Assembly (NCBI GenBank): GCA_015494395.1
Contig: WGBG01000188.1
Location: 1 to 46,363, forward strand
DNA length: 46,363 nt
Source of the DNA: Deltaproteobacteria bacterium
Lineage (GTDB): Bacteria > Desulfobacterota > Dissulfuribacteria > Dissulfuribacterales > QOAL01
Reading direction: 5' to 3'
Below, piece by piece: positions 1 to 7,580 of the stretch (positions are counted from its first letter, which is position 1; each line of letters begins with the position of its first letter). The position numbers and the translations under genes were made by a program. The notes below the pieces were generated by a model. It was not told where the DNA came from. It was given only the letters and a program-made list of their open reading frames with translations, and searched no databases.

Positions 1-783
1 CCAGGGCTCGGTAAATGATTTTGCGTTTTGGGAATTCTTTATCTTTATTGTTAGTTCTTTGCATAGCGGGGCAGATTCGCCAAATACCATGAGCCTTTTT
101 ATAAAGTTCTCAAGCTCCCTGATGTTTCCCGGCCAGTTATACTCCTGAAACAGGTCCATCAGTTCCCTGCTCAGTGTAATCTCCCTGCCCTTGGCAAGAC
201 CTTTGTGAATGCGCATGAAGTGATCACAGAGCAGAGGGATGTCTTCCTTGCGATCCCTTAAAGGCGGAACCATGATTTTGATCATGTTAAGGCGATAGTA
301 CAGGTCTTCCCGGAATTTGCCGTTCTGGACGTCAAGTTCCAGATCATGGTGCGTAGCGGCTATGACCCATGCATCAACCTCCACATCTTCAACCCCTCCA
401 ACCCTGGAAAATACAGAGTCCTGCAGGACCTGCAGCAGTTTTGCCTGCAGGGCAAAGGACATGTCACCAATTTCATCAAGGAATATGGTGCTGTTTTGTG
501 CAAGTTCAAACTTCCCCTTTTTTTGCATGGTTGCACCGGTGAATGCGCCCTTTTCATAGCCAAAGAGTTCGCTTTCCAGGAGTTCACCAGGCAGTGCCGC
601 ACAATTGACCTTGACAAGGGGCCTGTCACCGCGTTCAGACAGGGCGTGGAGGCTGCGCACCACAAGCTCTTTGCCTACTCCGCTTTCTCCGGTTATCAGG
701 ATGTTGAGATCAGTGTTTACAACCTGCTTGATAAGCTCTTTCAGTCGTACTACAGGTTCACTATTACCAATTATGAGATTCAT
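1..783 (-). CDS. Sigma-54-dependent transcriptional activator, AAA+ domain (3' end beyond window)
   Basis: The reverse strand is open from 783 to base 1 and runs off the window, so only the first 261 residues are visible. These form the central AAA+ domain of a bacterial enhancer-binding protein, which remodels RNA polymerase-sigma-54 by ATP hydrolysis. Visible motifs are a Walker A GESGVGKE, the sigma-54-contacting loop GAFTGA, a Walker B IFLDEIGD, and WPGNIRELEN near the visible end. The helix-turn-helix domain is presumably off the left edge. The ATG at 783 puts the AAA+ domain almost at the N-terminus with no receiver or PAS domain, as in PspF. An in-frame stop at 873-871 leaves at most about 29 extra residues (through GTG or TTG starts), so no sensory domain fits. 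No good ribosome-binding site precedes the ATG, so the exact start is uncertain. Confidence 0.88.
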   Translation of the reverse strand, partial: MNLIIGNSEPVVRLKELIKQVVNTDLNILITGESGVGKELVVRSLHALSERGDRPLVKVNCAALPGELLESELFGYEKGAFTGATMQKKGKFELAQNSTIFLDEIGDMSFALQAKLLQVLQDSVFSRVGGVEDVEVDAWVIAATHHDLELDVQNGKFREDLYYRLNMIKIMVPPLRDRKEDIPLLCDHFMRIHKGLAKGREITLSRELMDLFQEYNWPGNIRELENFIKRLMVFGESAPLCKELTIKIKNSQNAKSFTEPW

Positions 784-1039
784 ATGCTGGCACACATTGT
801 CTGCGTGGAAAAGCTGCAAGTATGTTAGCGAAACTTTTTCACTATATCCAGGGCATTTAGTGGTAAAAAATTACAATAATCGTTTTATTATTAACAATAA
901 TAATGGATAAAGGCAACACCGGAATGAGATTTTTCGGATACTTGACATGGATAAGGGTGTTAAGTAACTTTAATCGTTTGGATGCTGGCCTGACATTGTT
1001 TTTTAAATCGGCATTCTCAATCTATTAATTAACATTTTA
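784..1039. other. AT-rich divergent intergenic region upstream of ffh
   Basis: No coding potential is visible between the sigma-54 activator and ffh. The part around 865-905 is very AT-rich with TAATAAT-like runs. A candidate ffh promoter lies at 942-970, and repeat R1a follows from 1040. Confidence 0.5.
942..970 (+). promoter_or_regulatory. Candidate sigma-70 promoter for ffh
   Basis: A perfect -35 TTGACA (942-947) is followed after 17 bp by TAACTT (965-970), a weak -10. Transcription from here would place the whole R1a repeat (1040-1179) in the ffh leader. This is inferred from consensus match only. Confidence 0.4.
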
Positions 1040-1179
1040 CCTGGATTGAGCGATTGTCGGATTTGCTGCAGATCCTACAATTTCGAAGGCTTTCGAAAGT
1101 TGAACAGTACGGATAGATGTATCCTCTTGTAATATCGTAAAAAATCACTTTCCCAAACTTTTGAAACGCTCAATTCAGG
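1040..1179 (-). repeat. Dispersed palindromic repeat R1, copy a (upstream of ffh)
   Basis: This 140-bp element has imperfect terminal inverted repeats: it starts CCTGGATTGAGCG and ends CGCTCAATTCAGG. Its reverse complement aligns along its whole length with the copy at 30799-31003, apart from an extra internal stretch in that copy. A shortened copy lies at 9007-9073. The element contains internal inverted repeats of the TTTCAAAAGTTT / AACTTTCGAAA type. It ends 26 bp before the ffh start codon and has no open frame of its own. Confidence 0.8.
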
Positions 1180-1205
1180 TTCTACTTACGGGGCATAGAT
1201 AATTT

Positions 1206-2537
1206 ATGTTTGAAACACTGGGCAATCGCCTTAACAAGGTTTTCAAGAAACTGAAAGGCTACGGGAAACTCTCTGAGGAGCAGATACAGGAGGGGATGCG
1301 CGAGGTGCGCCTTGCCCTGCTTGAGGCCGATGTTAATTACAAGGTTGTAAAGGACTTTGTTGCCGGAATTAAAAAACGTGCCCTTGGTCAGGAGGTTATG
1401 GACAGCCTTACCCCTGGCCAGCAGGTGGTAAAGATTGTCCACGATGAGCTCGTAGCACTCCTTGGAAGCAGCAATCAGCAGATAGATCTTGCAGGCAGGC
1501 AACCGGCTGTGATTGTGCTGGTTGGTCTCCAGGGTTCAGGTAAAACCACCACTGCAGGAAAACTTGCAAGGTGGCTCAGGAAGAAGGGAAGAAAGCCCTT
1601 TCTTGTTCCTGCGGATGTTTATAGGCCTGCAGCCATTGAACAGCTCAAGACCCTGGCTAAACAGCTTGATATTCCTGTGTTCCCCAGTGAAACTTCAATG
1701 CAGCCTCCTGAGATTGCGCGGCAGGCGGTTGCACAGGCGGGCATGAGCAATCTCGATACGGTTATAATTGATACTGCTGGCCGTCTTCATATTGATTCAG
1801 AGCTTATGGACGAGCTCAGGGCGATAAAAGAGGCTGTAAGCCCCCAGGAGATCCTGCTTGTGGCAGATGCCATGACTGGTCAGGATGCAGTAAATATTGC
1901 CGAGGCATTTGACAGGGAACTCTCAATTACAGGTGTTGTGCTTACCAAGCTGGATGGTGATGCAAGGGGAGGTGCTGCCCTTTCTATTCAATCGGTTACT
2001 GGCAAGCCTGTAAAGCTTGTGGGTATTGGAGAAAAACTTGATGCCATTGAGCCGTTTCATCCTGACAGGATAGCAAACCGGATCCTTGGTATGGGTGATG
2101 TGCTGAGCCTTGTCGAAAAGGCTCAGGATGTAATTGATAAGGACAAGGCGGTTGAGCTGCAGAAAAAGCTTGCAACAGATGCCTTCACCCTGGAAGATTT
2201 CCGGGACCAGCTTCGTCAGATTCGTAAACTTGGGAGTCTTGAACAGATAATGTCCATGATTCCCGGTTTTAACAAGATGAAAAAGATGAAGGGCCTGATG
2301 CCTGATGAAAAGGAACTGGTTAAAATAGAGGCAATTATCAACTCAATGACCCCTCTTGAACGCCGGAAATATTCCATCATAAATGCCAGCAGGCGTAAGC
2401 GCATAGCAAAGGGAAGTGGCACAACCGTGCAGGATGTGAACGGCCTTCTTAAAAATTATGCCCAGATGAGCAAAATGTTCAAGAAGATGAAGAAGAACAA
2501 GTTCAAGGGTTTTCCAAAGGGTATGCTTCCCTTCTAA
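1206..2537 (+). CDS. ffh: Signal recognition particle protein Ffh
   Basis: This GTPase of the bacterial SRP binds 4.5S RNA and signal sequences emerging from the ribosome and delivers nascent membrane proteins to FtsY. The 443-residue length is normal. An N-terminal helical bundle (about 1-90) precedes the G domain with P-loop GLQGSGKT (107-114), DTAGRL near 190 and TKLDGDARGG near 250. A methionine-rich M domain (about 300-443) contains MIPGFNKMKKMKG. The C-terminus is lysine-rich. The ATG at 1206 gives the canonical MFETL start, although the only Shine-Dalgarno-like stretch (GGGG) is weak and distant. It leads the classic ffh-rpsP-khpA-rimM-trmD order, and repeat elements flank it on both sides. 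The TAA stop is also the first triplet of repeat R3a. Confidence 0.98.
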   Translation: MFETLGNRLNKVFKKLKGYGKLSEEQIQEGMREVRLALLEADVNYKVVKDFVAGIKKRALGQEVMDSLTPGQQVVKIVHDELVALLGSSNQQIDLAGRQPAVIVLVGLQGSGKTTTAGKLARWLRKKGRKPFLVPADVYRPAAIEQLKTLAKQLDIPVFPSETSMQPPEIARQAVAQAGMSNLDTVIIDTAGRLHIDSELMDELRAIKEAVSPQEILLVADAMTGQDAVNIAEAFDRELSITGVVLTKLDGDARGGAALSIQSVTGKPVKLVGIGEKLDAIEPFHPDRIANRILGMGDVLSLVEKAQDVIDKDKAVELQKKLATDAFTLEDFRDQLRQIRKLGSLEQIMSMIPGFNKMKKMKGLMPDEKELVKIEAIINSMTPLERRKYSIINASRRKRIAKGSGTTVQDVNGLLKNYAQMSKMFKKMKKNKFKGFPKGMLPF

Positions 2538-2653
2538 ACTTTCATGACAGTGAGTCACCCCCTGACATGAAAGTTAGCTCAAAGCTCAAAGTCGGAAGCT
2601 GAAAGCAAACATGGTTTCTTTTACTTTGAGCCTTGAGCTTTCAGCTTTGAGCA
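2535..2653 (+). repeat. Dispersed palindromic repeat R3, copy a (at the ffh stop codon)
   Basis: This roughly 119-bp element begins TAAACTTTCATGAC with a hairpin of CTTTCATG...CATGAAAG. It continues with paired purine/pyrimidine tracts (GCTCAAAGCTCAAAG, later CTTTGAGC). It matches the reverse complement of 40598-40719 nearly base for base, and of 24753-25018 once that copy's insert is removed. Its first three bases are the ffh stop codon. Confidence 0.8.
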
Positions 2654-2717
2654 TTTTAAAGTAAATCATCTGAATCGGGCATGCAGCAGGCTTAGGAATT
2701 AAATCTTGATAAAAAAG

Positions 2718-2746
2718 TTGACCACGCCGTTATGTTGGAGTAGAGA
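2718..2746 (+). promoter_or_regulatory. Possible promoter for rpsP operon
   Basis: TTGACC (2718-2723) and TAGAGA (2741-2746) are 17 bp apart, about 90 bp before rpsP. An alternative is TTGATA at 2706-2711 with TATGTT at 2731-2736. The gap after R3a makes a separate rpsP promoter plausible, but neither match is strong. Confidence 0.25.
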
Positions 2747-2833
2747 GGCGGGTGCATGTTGCAGTTTTGTGTGTGTTTTATTAATTACAAAAAAATCATC
2801 TGATATTTTAATTAAATAATTCTGGAGGCTTTT

Positions 2834-3076
2834 ATGGCAATAAGAATCAGGCTTACACGCGGTGGACGCAAAAAAAGACCTTTTTACAGGGTTGTTGCTA
2901 CAAATTCCACTTCCCCGCGGGATGGTCGTTTTCTGGAAATTTTAGGCACTTATGATCCTTTAAAGGATCCTGCCGAGTTCAAGATCAACAAAGACAAGCT
3001 GGACAAGTGGCTCAGCAGAGGGGCAGAGCCCAGCAATACGGTAAAGAGTCTTCTACTTAAGGCTGCATCATCATAA
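2834..3076 (+). CDS. rpsP: 30S ribosomal protein S16
   Basis: A small basic protein of the 30S subunit, needed for assembly of the 16S rRNA 5' domain. The 80-residue product starts MAIRIRLTRGG, followed by the family signature KKRPFYRVV and the segment RFLEILGTYDP. A clear GGAGG at 2823-2827 supports the ATG. It is placed as usual between ffh and the KH-domain gene, though a 296-bp gap holding R3a separates it from ffh. Confidence 0.98.
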   Translation: MAIRIRLTRGGRKKRPFYRVVATNSTSPRDGRFLEILGTYDPLKDPAEFKINKDKLDKWLSRGAEPSNTVKSLLLKAASS

Positions 3077-3189
3077 CAAGCTGCATCTGTAAGGGCATTG
3101 TTTTTTAATTTGCCCATTTGGTAGCGAGCTTTATTTCAGTACATTTGTGTTTAATATCCTCAACCGGTTAGCAGAAGCGGAGATTCATC

Positions 3190-3420
3190 ATGAAGGAGTT
3201 GCTGGAGCATATTGCCAGATCACTGGTTGATAACCCGGATGAAGTAGAAGTCAGTGAAATAGAGGGGCAGCAGACCTCTGTTCTGGAGTTAAAGGTTGCC
3301 AAAGAGGATATTGGCAAGGTTATAGGAAAGCAGGGGCGGACTGCAAGGGCCCTGCGCTCCATACTAAATGCCGCTGCCTCAAAGCTTAACAAAAGGGCGG
3401 TTCTTGAAATCCTTGAATAG
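3190..3420 (+). CDS. khpA: KH-domain RNA-binding protein KhpA
   Basis: A 76-residue single KH-domain protein (YlqC/KhpA family). The RNA-binding loop is seen as [16 protein letters not shown], containing the GxxG element. The family sits next to rpsP and rimM in many bacteria and binds RNA, in some species together with KhpB. A GGAG about 9 bases upstream supports the ATG. An intrinsic terminator-like hairpin lies shortly after the stop, so downstream rimM-trmD may be expressed at a lower or regulated level. Confidence 0.93.
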   Translation: MKELLEHIARSLVDNPDEVEVSEIEGQQTSVLELKVAKEDIGKVIGKQGRTARALRSILNAAASKLNKRAVLEILE

Positions 3421-3452
3421 ATGCCTTTGCTGGCATAGTAAAAGATAAGAAT

Positions 3453-3474
3453 GGCGGGTTTATCCCGCCTTTTT
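3453..3474 (+). terminator. Intrinsic terminator (attenuator) between khpA and rimM
   Basis: GGCGGG, a 5-base loop and CCGCCC pairing as a 6-bp GC stem (3453-3469) are followed directly by TTTTT (3470-3474). A second small hairpin, ATGCC-loop-GGCAT, lies at 3421-3436 just after the khpA stop. Its place inside an otherwise collinear operon suggests partial termination or attenuation before rimM. Confidence 0.65.
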
Positions 3475-3528
3475 AAGTGGGGTGTCCTTGCAGGGAGTGT
3501 CCTTGTAAAACTGGTCCATGTAACTGTA

Positions 3529-4059
3529 ATGCATCAAAATGCCGACCTGATCAGTATAGCCCGAATTTCAAGCCCTCATGGCATAAAGGGGGCGCTTAAT
3601 GTACGGCCTTATGGTTCTGACCATTCATTCTTGTCCTATTCACACTTTTTAATACCCACAGAAAACCGAGCATTTCAGGAGTACAGGGTTGTCTCTTCAC
3701 GATTAAAGAAGCCTGGGAGCATTATCCTTTTCCTGGCCGGGGTAGATGACCGCAACCGGGCAGAAGAGCTTGCAGGTTCTGAAATTTACATCAAAAGGGA
3801 TATGCTGCCGGAGCCGGATGATGATGAGGATTACTGGCAGGACCTTATAGGGCTCAGGGTGGTGACTCAGGAAGGCAGTGTGGTGGGTGTTATAAAAAAT
3901 ATTCTGGAAACAGCAGGCCATGATATCTACGTGGTACGCTCTGAAAATGGCAAAGAGATTTTGATTCCTGCAGTCAAGGATATTGTAAGAGACGTGAACC
4001 TGGAAAAAGGTGTGTGTGTCATTGAGCCTCCTGATGGCCTTCTTGATGTGAATGCCTGA
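3529..4059 (+). CDS. rimM: Ribosome maturation factor RimM
   Basis: RimM binds S19 and the 30S head and assists 16S rRNA processing. The product of 176 residues begins MHQNADLISIARISSPHGIKG, which matches the family's N-terminal signature ending GxHGxxG. An acidic EDYWQDLIGL and a C-terminal PRC-barrel segment (IKNILETAGHDIYVV ... EILIPAV) follow. The frame stays open 26 codons upstream to 3451, but that extension runs through the terminator hairpin and has no family similarity, so the ATG at 3529 is preferred. No strong ribosome-binding site is seen. Confidence 0.93.
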   Translation: MHQNADLISIARISSPHGIKGALNVRPYGSDHSFLSYSHFLIPTENRAFQEYRVVSSRLKKPGSIILFLAGVDDRNRAEELAGSEIYIKRDMLPEPDDDEDYWQDLIGLRVVTQEGSVVGVIKNILETAGHDIYVVRSENGKEILIPAVKDIVRDVNLEKGVCVIEPPDGLLDVNA

Positions 4060-4110
4060 GCCAGCAAAGATCTTTCCCTGCGCTGCTTATTTCTCCAACA
4101 ATTCCTCCCA

Positions 4111-4848
4111 ATGATAATAGAGATCCTTACAATATTTCCGGATTTTTTCAAATCTCCTCTCCAGGCCGGGGTTATTAAGCGGGCCATAGATGCCGGTATT
4201 ATTGATTTCAGGACCATTGACCTCAGAGATTTTACCCACGACCGCCATCGCACCACAGATGACCGCCCATTTGGAGGAGGGGAGGGGATGGTAATGATTC
4301 CTGGTCCTATATTTGATGCTGTGGATACCATCCGTGCCGCAGGCCCTGCCCCCTGCATAATCATGCTCAGTCCTGGTGGCAGGCTGCTTGATCAGGAATT
4401 GGCACGCAGCCTGTCAGAGAAGGAGAGACTGGTATTTATCTGCGGAAGATATGAAGGTGTTGATCACAGGGTGGTCCAGGGATGTGCAGATATGGAACTT
4501 TCCATTGGTGATTATGTGCTTTCAGGTGGTGAAACTGCTGCCCTTGTGGCGGTTGAAGTGATCACGCGTTTTATCCCTGGTGTCCTTGGGTGTGATACCT
4601 CAGCGGAGAACGACTCGTTTTCAACCGGGCTTTTGGAGCATCCTCAATATACGAGGCCAAGGGAATTCAGGGGCATGTCTGTTCCGGAGGTTCTGCTAAA
4701 TGGAAATCATGCAGAGATTGAGAGGTGGAGACGGAGGCAGTCTCTTAAGATTACTGCGGAGAGGCGACCGGATCTGCTGAAACGTGCGGCGTTGACAGAA
4801 GATGACAGGAACTATTTGAAAAAGCTAGGTTTGTGGTCTGAATCATGA
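4111..4848 (+). CDS. trmD: tRNA (guanine-N1)-methyltransferase TrmD
   Basis: A SPOUT-class enzyme that makes m1G37 in tRNAs with G at position 36, using S-adenosylmethionine, and so prevents +1 frameshifting. The 245-residue protein begins [13 protein letters not shown]. It has the TrmD signatures [25 protein letters not shown] and [11 protein letters not shown], which form the knotted cofactor site. The stop overlaps the next gene's start in an ATGA arrangement, indicating translational coupling. Confidence 0.98.
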   Translation: MIIEILTIFPDFFKSPLQAGVIKRAIDAGIIDFRTIDLRDFTHDRHRTTDDRPFGGGEGMVMIPGPIFDAVDTIRAAGPAPCIIMLSPGGRLLDQELARSLSEKERLVFICGRYEGVDHRVVQGCADMELSIGDYVLSGGETAALVAVEVITRFIPGVLGCDTSAENDSFSTGLLEHPQYTRPREFRGMSVPEVLLNGNHAEIERWRRRQSLKITAERRPDLLKRAALTEDDRNYLKKLGLWSES

Positions 4849-5408
4849 TCTATATCGCCCTGGTTCATTATCCCGTCCTGAACCGCAGGGGAGAGACAAT
4901 AGTTTCGGCTGTTACCAACCTGGATATCCATGACATAGCCAGGGTCTCTGCAACCTACGGCATTGCCGGGTATTTTATAATCACCCCGGTAGAGGAGCAG
5001 CAGGCACTGGTGCATGATCTTACTGCCCACTGGCTTAAGGGAGGCTCGCCAAACAGTGACAGAAAAACAGCCCTTTCCCTGGTGCATGTGGTCTCATCCA
5101 TTGAAGAGGCAGGAAGCCGTATAGTTGAGGTCAGTGGTGCGTCGCCAAGGATGATTGCTACATCGGCAAGAGTGCAGGAAAAGTGCATATCATGGCGAAG
5201 TCTGCGCAAGGATATAAATGAAGAGAAGCAGTGCAGCACTCCTCTGCTTCTGCTGTTTGGTACTGCATCAGGGCTTAGTGACCAGGTGTTTGAACAGGTT
5301 GACGGAACCCTTGAGCCCATAGAGCCTGGGCGTGAATACAATCATCTTTCGGTTCGAAGTGCAGTGGCAATTACACTGGACAGGTTGCTGGGCAGGTCCT
5401 TTGCGTGA
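4845..5408 (+). CDS. SPOUT-type RNA methyltransferase (PF09936-like)
   Basis: This 187-residue protein matches the small RNA methyltransferase family that sits between trmD and rplS in deltaproteobacteria and Aquifex. N-terminal residues [11 protein letters not shown] and [15 protein letters not shown] are typical. The C-terminal part has [11 protein letters not shown] and [19 protein letters not shown], which look like the deep trefoil-knot cofactor loops of SPOUT enzymes. The RNA substrate is not known from sequence. The start codon overlaps the trmD stop by 4 bases, so it is probably translated with trmD. Confidence 0.85.
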   Translation: MIYIALVHYPVLNRRGETIVSAVTNLDIHDIARVSATYGIAGYFIITPVEEQQALVHDLTAHWLKGGSPNSDRKTALSLVHVVSSIEEAGSRIVEVSGASPRMIATSARVQEKCISWRSLRKDINEEKQCSTPLLLLFGTASGLSDQVFEQVDGTLEPIEPGREYNHLSVRSAVAITLDRLLGRSFA

Positions 5409-5549
5409 AAAAAATAATTTGTGCATTGCAAAAATGGCAGTAATAGAGTAAAAGACTGCTTCTGTACGTCAATACTCATCAGGTCAGGGCAATGTTTTTT
5501 AATGCCGTGGTGTTGGTGAAGTGCATATTTTAAGGAGCGTGAAATAAAG

Positions 5550-5900
5550 ATGGATATAATGCGGAAGCTTGCATTTGAAGAAATGCGCATGGATATCCCG
5601 CCGTTCAGGGCAGGGGATACGGTGCGAGTGCATGTCAGGATTCGTGAATCTGCGGACAAGGAGCGTATTCAGGTTTTTGAAGGCGTAGTTATCAGCCGCA
5701 AGGGGAGTGGCGTTTCCGAGACCTTCATCGTAAGAAAGATCTCCTATGGTGTTGGCGTGGAGCGTATCTTTCCTGTTCACTCACCAATCATTGAAAAAAT
5801 TGAAATCGTTGCCGAGGGCCGTCATAACAGGTCCAAGATGTACTACCTGCGTGGCTTGAGAGGAAAGGCAGTACGCCAGAAGATTCGCAAGCGCACCTGA
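5550..5900 (+). CDS. rplS: 50S ribosomal protein L19
   Basis: L19 lies at the 30S-50S interface. The 116-residue sequence has the expected [15 protein letters not shown], the signature [12 protein letters not shown], and the basic tail [25 protein letters not shown] is present about 13 bases before the ATG. A 141-bp gap separates it from the methyltransferase gene, so a separate promoter or leader is possible, though none was recognised with confidence. Confidence 0.98.
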   Translation: MDIMRKLAFEEMRMDIPPFRAGDTVRVHVRIRESADKERIQVFEGVVISRKGSGVSETFIVRKISYGVGVERIFPVHSPIIEKIEIVAEGRHNRSKMYYLRGLRGKAVRQKIRKRT

Positions 5901-5912
5901 TTTTTTAGGCAA

Positions 5913-6602
5913 GTGCCCAAGGAGATATATCAGCCCTCTATATGGTCAGGGCCTGATACAGGAGAAGCGGCTTCAACGGAGCAAGAAGGCAGTAATGATA
6001 TCCTGTTTTTCGAGGGCCTTTTGCGTGACCAGGGATTTCAACTGGTTGCCGGAACAGACGAAGTGGGCCGTGGATGCCTGGCAGGGCCGGTGGTGGCAGC
6101 AGCAGTGATACTGCCATCTGGTTGCGTTATCAGTGGCCTTGATGATTCCAAGAAACTTAGTCCAGAACAACGTGAGAGTCTGATACCTGAGATAGAGTGT
6201 CAGGCTCTTTCTTTTTCCATTGCCGAGGTTTCACCTGCAGAAATTGATCGTATCAACATCCTGCAGGCAAGTCTGGCTGCCATGAAGATAGCCCTGGAGG
6301 GTCTGAATCCAGGGCCTGATGCAGTGCTCGTGGATGGAAATCAGGCAGTGCCCATATCAATTCCCCAGAAAACTGTTATTAAAGGTGACTCCCGCTCTGT
6401 CTCTATTGCTGCAGCCTCAGTTTTGGCCAAGGTGCATAGGGATCGGCTTATGGCAGAACTTGACAGCAGGTTTCCCGGTTATGGATTTGCAAAACACAAG
6501 GGTTATGCCACCAGGCAACATTTTGAGTCATTAAAAAAGCTGGGACCTTGTCCTGTGCACAGGCGCTCTTTTAAGGGCGTCAAGGAACTTGTACAAGATT
6601 AA
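5913..6602 (+). CDS. rnhB: Ribonuclease HII
   Basis: RNase HII nicks RNA-DNA hybrids and single ribonucleotides in DNA, using acidic residues and a divalent metal. Catalytic motifs are visible: TDEVGRG (Asp-Glu), DDSKKL and VDGN, plus SVSIAAASVLAKVHRDR and GYGFAKHKGY. At 229 residues it carries about 40 poorly conserved residues before the catalytic core. The longest frame starts with GTG at 5913, only 12 bases after the rplS stop. No good internal ATG precedes the core, so the GTG is used with moderate certainty. Confidence 0.95.
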   Translation: MPKEIYQPSIWSGPDTGEAASTEQEGSNDILFFEGLLRDQGFQLVAGTDEVGRGCLAGPVVAAAVILPSGCVISGLDDSKKLSPEQRESLIPEIECQALSFSIAEVSPAEIDRINILQASLAAMKIALEGLNPGPDAVLVDGNQAVPISIPQKTVIKGDSRSVSIAAASVLAKVHRDRLMAELDSRFPGYGFAKHKGYATRQHFESLKKLGPCPVHRRSFKGVKELVQD

Positions 6603-6610
6603 AGAATTTT

Positions 6611-7102
6611 TTACTGAATCAGCACCTGTTTAACTCCTCTTGTTTCACTATCAATAAGTGCCCAGCCAGCCGGCTCCTTCTTTCCCATAATTTCCCCAGG
6701 ATTCAAAAGGATTGTATCTCTGATTTTTTCCATGTGCCACAAGTGGGTATGTCCGAAAAATACCATGTCAAAATCCCCGGAGCGGGCAATGGAATTTGCT
6801 ATTTCAGGTGCATGAACAAACGCAACACGCAGGCTCCCTGCTGTTATGATGCCCAGCCAGCCGTGAAATTGAACCTGGGGCCTGGTTTTAAGCCGTTTCA
6901 TAAGGAGTACCTGGTCACCACTGTTGTTGCCGAAAATGAGGTGAATTTTCCCCCTGAAAGCATCAAGCTCTTCAAGCATGAAGGGCGATATCAGGTCACC
7001 GCAGTGTATCATCAGCTCTACGCCAAGGTCATTTGCCTGCTGTACCATTCGGCGCATATTCCAGATATGATCGTGGCTGTCACTTATAACTGCTATTTTC
7101 AT
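6611..7102 (-). CDS. YfcE/MJ0936-type metallophosphoesterase
   Basis: A 163-residue calcineurin-like phosphoesterase with all the metal-binding blocks: SDSHDH near the start, HCGDLI, FGNNSGD, FVHAPE, FFGHTHLWH and LLNPGE. Close relatives are phosphodiesterases acting on small or unknown substrates, so the true substrate cannot be assigned. Its start overlaps the preceding alkyltransferase gene by 23 bases, making it the last gene of a tightly packed thiL-ogt-phosphoesterase operon that converges on rnhB. Confidence 0.9.
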   Translation of the reverse strand: MKIAVISDSHDHIWNMRRMVQQANDLGVELMIHCGDLISPFMLEELDAFRGKIHLIFGNNSGDQVLLMKRLKTRPQVQFHGWLGIITAGSLRVAFVHAPEIANSIARSGDFDMVFFGHTHLWHMEKIRDTILLNPGEIMGKKEPAGWALIDSETRGVKQVLIQ

Positions 7103-7580
7103 TCTCGTGTCTCAAAAGTAATCTTTTTATCTCAACACCTGTGGCAAATCCACCCAGTTTCCCCCCGCTGGCAACTATACGGTGACAGGGAATGATTATG
7201 GGAAGCGGGTTTGCCTTAAGTGCCTGCCCTGCAGAGCGCGGACTGCCGCCTGCAAGCTGTGTTATTGCTCCATAGGTAATTGTAGTTCCGTAAGGTATGG
7301 CAGATGCTGCATGCCAGATCCGCTGCTGGTAATCGGTCCCTGAGAGCTTGTAAGGCAGTATGTCCGGGCTGACACGGCCATCAATGATTTGCTGCATATA
7401 TGTCTTTAATATGCACTTTTCATCAATTAAGTTCCCTGTCTGGGGATGCTGTGTCAGGCGAATTTCTGTTATGACTCCACCTGAGATGTTCAGGTGAACA
7501 TAAATTTTCCTTCCTGCTGCCAGCACATGGAACTGAACAGCGCCTTCTCCGGGCAGAATTTTTAAGAGATCAGTGTTCAT
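7080..7580 (-). CDS. ogt: Methylated-DNA--[protein]-cysteine S-methyltransferase
   Basis: A suicidal DNA repair protein that transfers alkyl groups from O6-alkylguanine to its own cysteine. The active-site motif PCHRIV has the acceptor at Cys132. It is preceded by IPYGTTITYGAITQLAG, the helix-turn-helix that flips the base. The start is placed at the ATG at 7580 (MNTDLL), giving 166 residues. A 17-residue upstream extension exists but would lie inside thiL and lacks family similarity. The chosen start overlaps the thiL stop by 11 bases, indicating coupled translation. Confidence 0.94.
   Translation of the reverse strand: MNTDLLKILPGEGAVQFHVLAAGRKIYVHLNISGGVITEIRLTQHPQTGNLIDEKCILKTYMQQIIDGRVSPDILPYKLSGTDYQQRIWHAASAIPYGTTITYGAITQLAGGSPRSAGQALKANPLPIIIPCHRIVASGGKLGGFATGVEIKRLLLRHENENSSYK

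Noticed and set aside
784-800. Sigma-54 (-24/-12) promoter near TGGCAC at 786
   Set aside because: TGGCAC is present, but the downstream GC element at the required spacing is missing.
346-828. 160-codon plus-strand frame opposite the sigma-54 activator
   Set aside because: The minus strand encodes a clear AAA+ domain with intact GAFTGA and Walker motifs; the plus-strand frame has no features.
3451-3528. Longer rimM start at 3451
   Set aside because: The extension crosses the terminator hairpin and lacks similarity to RimM; the family N-terminus begins at 3529.
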